Assembly (NCBI RefSeq): GCF_002102175.1
Contig: NZ_LQOX01000139.1
Span: 1 to 52,326, forward strand
DNA length: 52,326 nt
Direction: 5' to 3'
Origin: Mycobacterium gastri
GTDB lineage: Bacteria > Actinomycetota > Actinomycetes > Mycobacteriales > Mycobacteriaceae
Below the pieces are notes generated by a model. It worked only from the letters and a program-made list of their open reading frames with translations. It was not told the origin of the DNA and ran no database searches. The first letter of the stretch is position 1, and every line of letters starts with the position of its first letter. This document shows positions 52,237-52,326 of this stretch, one piece after another. The position numbers and the translations under genes are program-made.

Positions 52237-52326
52237 TTACTCCGTTTCGTCGTCGTCGTCTCCGTCGCGGAGCAGTTTTTCGGGGTGATGGAACGTGTTG
52301 GTGCGGGGTTGGCTGCGGTCTTGGTG
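52237..52326 (-). CDS. 13E12-repeat/HNH endonuclease family protein (C-terminal end only)
   Basis: The minus strand reads in from the window edge as HQDRSQPRTNTFHHPEKLL followed by an acidic tail and TAA (52237-52239). RTNTFHHPEKLL is the typical C-terminal end of mycobacterial 13E12-repeat proteins with an HNH endonuclease domain, which are linked to mobile DNA. Only 29 residues are inside the window. The 207 bp between tfuA and this gene hold no recognised gene. Confidence 0.65.
   Translation of the reverse strand, partial: HQDRSQPRTNTFHHPEKLLRDGDDDDETE

Noticed and set aside
1..52326. CRISPR array
   Set aside because: No series of regularly spaced repeats was seen; only isolated tandem duplications of 10-15 bp.

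Overview
The window comes from a Mycobacterium, probably a slow-growing non-tuberculous species. It has high G+C, PE and PPE genes, and a gene chain that, read right to left, follows from memory the M. tuberculosis H37Rv order Rv1691 to Rv1719: TPR protein, HAD phosphatase, tlyA, nadK, recN, steA, mctB, pyrG, Nudix, xerD, methyltransferase, cycA, PPE22, PPE23, parA, scpA, scpB, rluB, cmk, der, SDR, fadB3, cyclase, cupin, BKACE, IclR. All calls come from reading translations and motifs; no database was searched.

Accessory blocks interrupt this backbone. (1) 1-3890 is the right end of a pSAM2-type integrative element (replication initiator, excisionase, tyrosine integrase) with a SIR2 cargo gene, abutting a tRNA-Pro(GGG) at 3891-3964. 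(2) 4033-8992 is a leftward catabolic-looking operon: SDR, hydroxyacyl dehydrogenase, cyclase-type hydrolase, cupin, beta-keto acid cleavage enzyme, IclR regulator, lipocalin-like protein. (3) 9139-11066 holds a PE protein with a serine-hydrolase domain beside a broken PGRS remnant. (4) 11333-16586 is the conserved der-cmk-rluB-scpB-scpA-parA operon. (5) 16767-19449 carries an MFS drug-type exporter and a TerB-like/COQ4-like fusion protein. (6) 19847-23549 is PPE23, PPE22 and cycA on the plus strand.

(7) 23535-30375 is the most striking block: six leftward genes with 1- or 4-nt overlaps that form an Ebo-type metabolite cluster. In transcription order they are an inositol-phosphate-synthase-like protein, a UbiA prenyltransferase (EboC), a TIM-barrel/EboA fusion, a TatD hydrolase (EboB), a TIM-barrel EboE and a phosphodiesterase EboF. 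The inositol-synthase-like enzyme sits where the dehydroquinate-synthase-like EboD is found in other Ebo clusters, so the product may be a prenylated cyclitol. (8) 30485-36962 is an unstable interval: a methyltransferase, a SWIM/SNF2 helicase broken by an in-frame TAG, an IS256-type remnant, a RES/Xre-like toxin-antitoxin pair with a clear operator, and a hydrolase remnant.

(9) 37007-48288 returns to the housekeeping backbone, all leftward and mostly translationally coupled. (10) 48366-52326 has a DUF732 secreted protein, then a YcaO-TfuA pair preceded by a 15-codon ORF and two long tandem hairpins, and finally the tail of a 13E12-repeat protein cut by the window edge. The YcaO-TfuA locus is a candidate peptide- or protein-thioamidation system with no recognised substrate.
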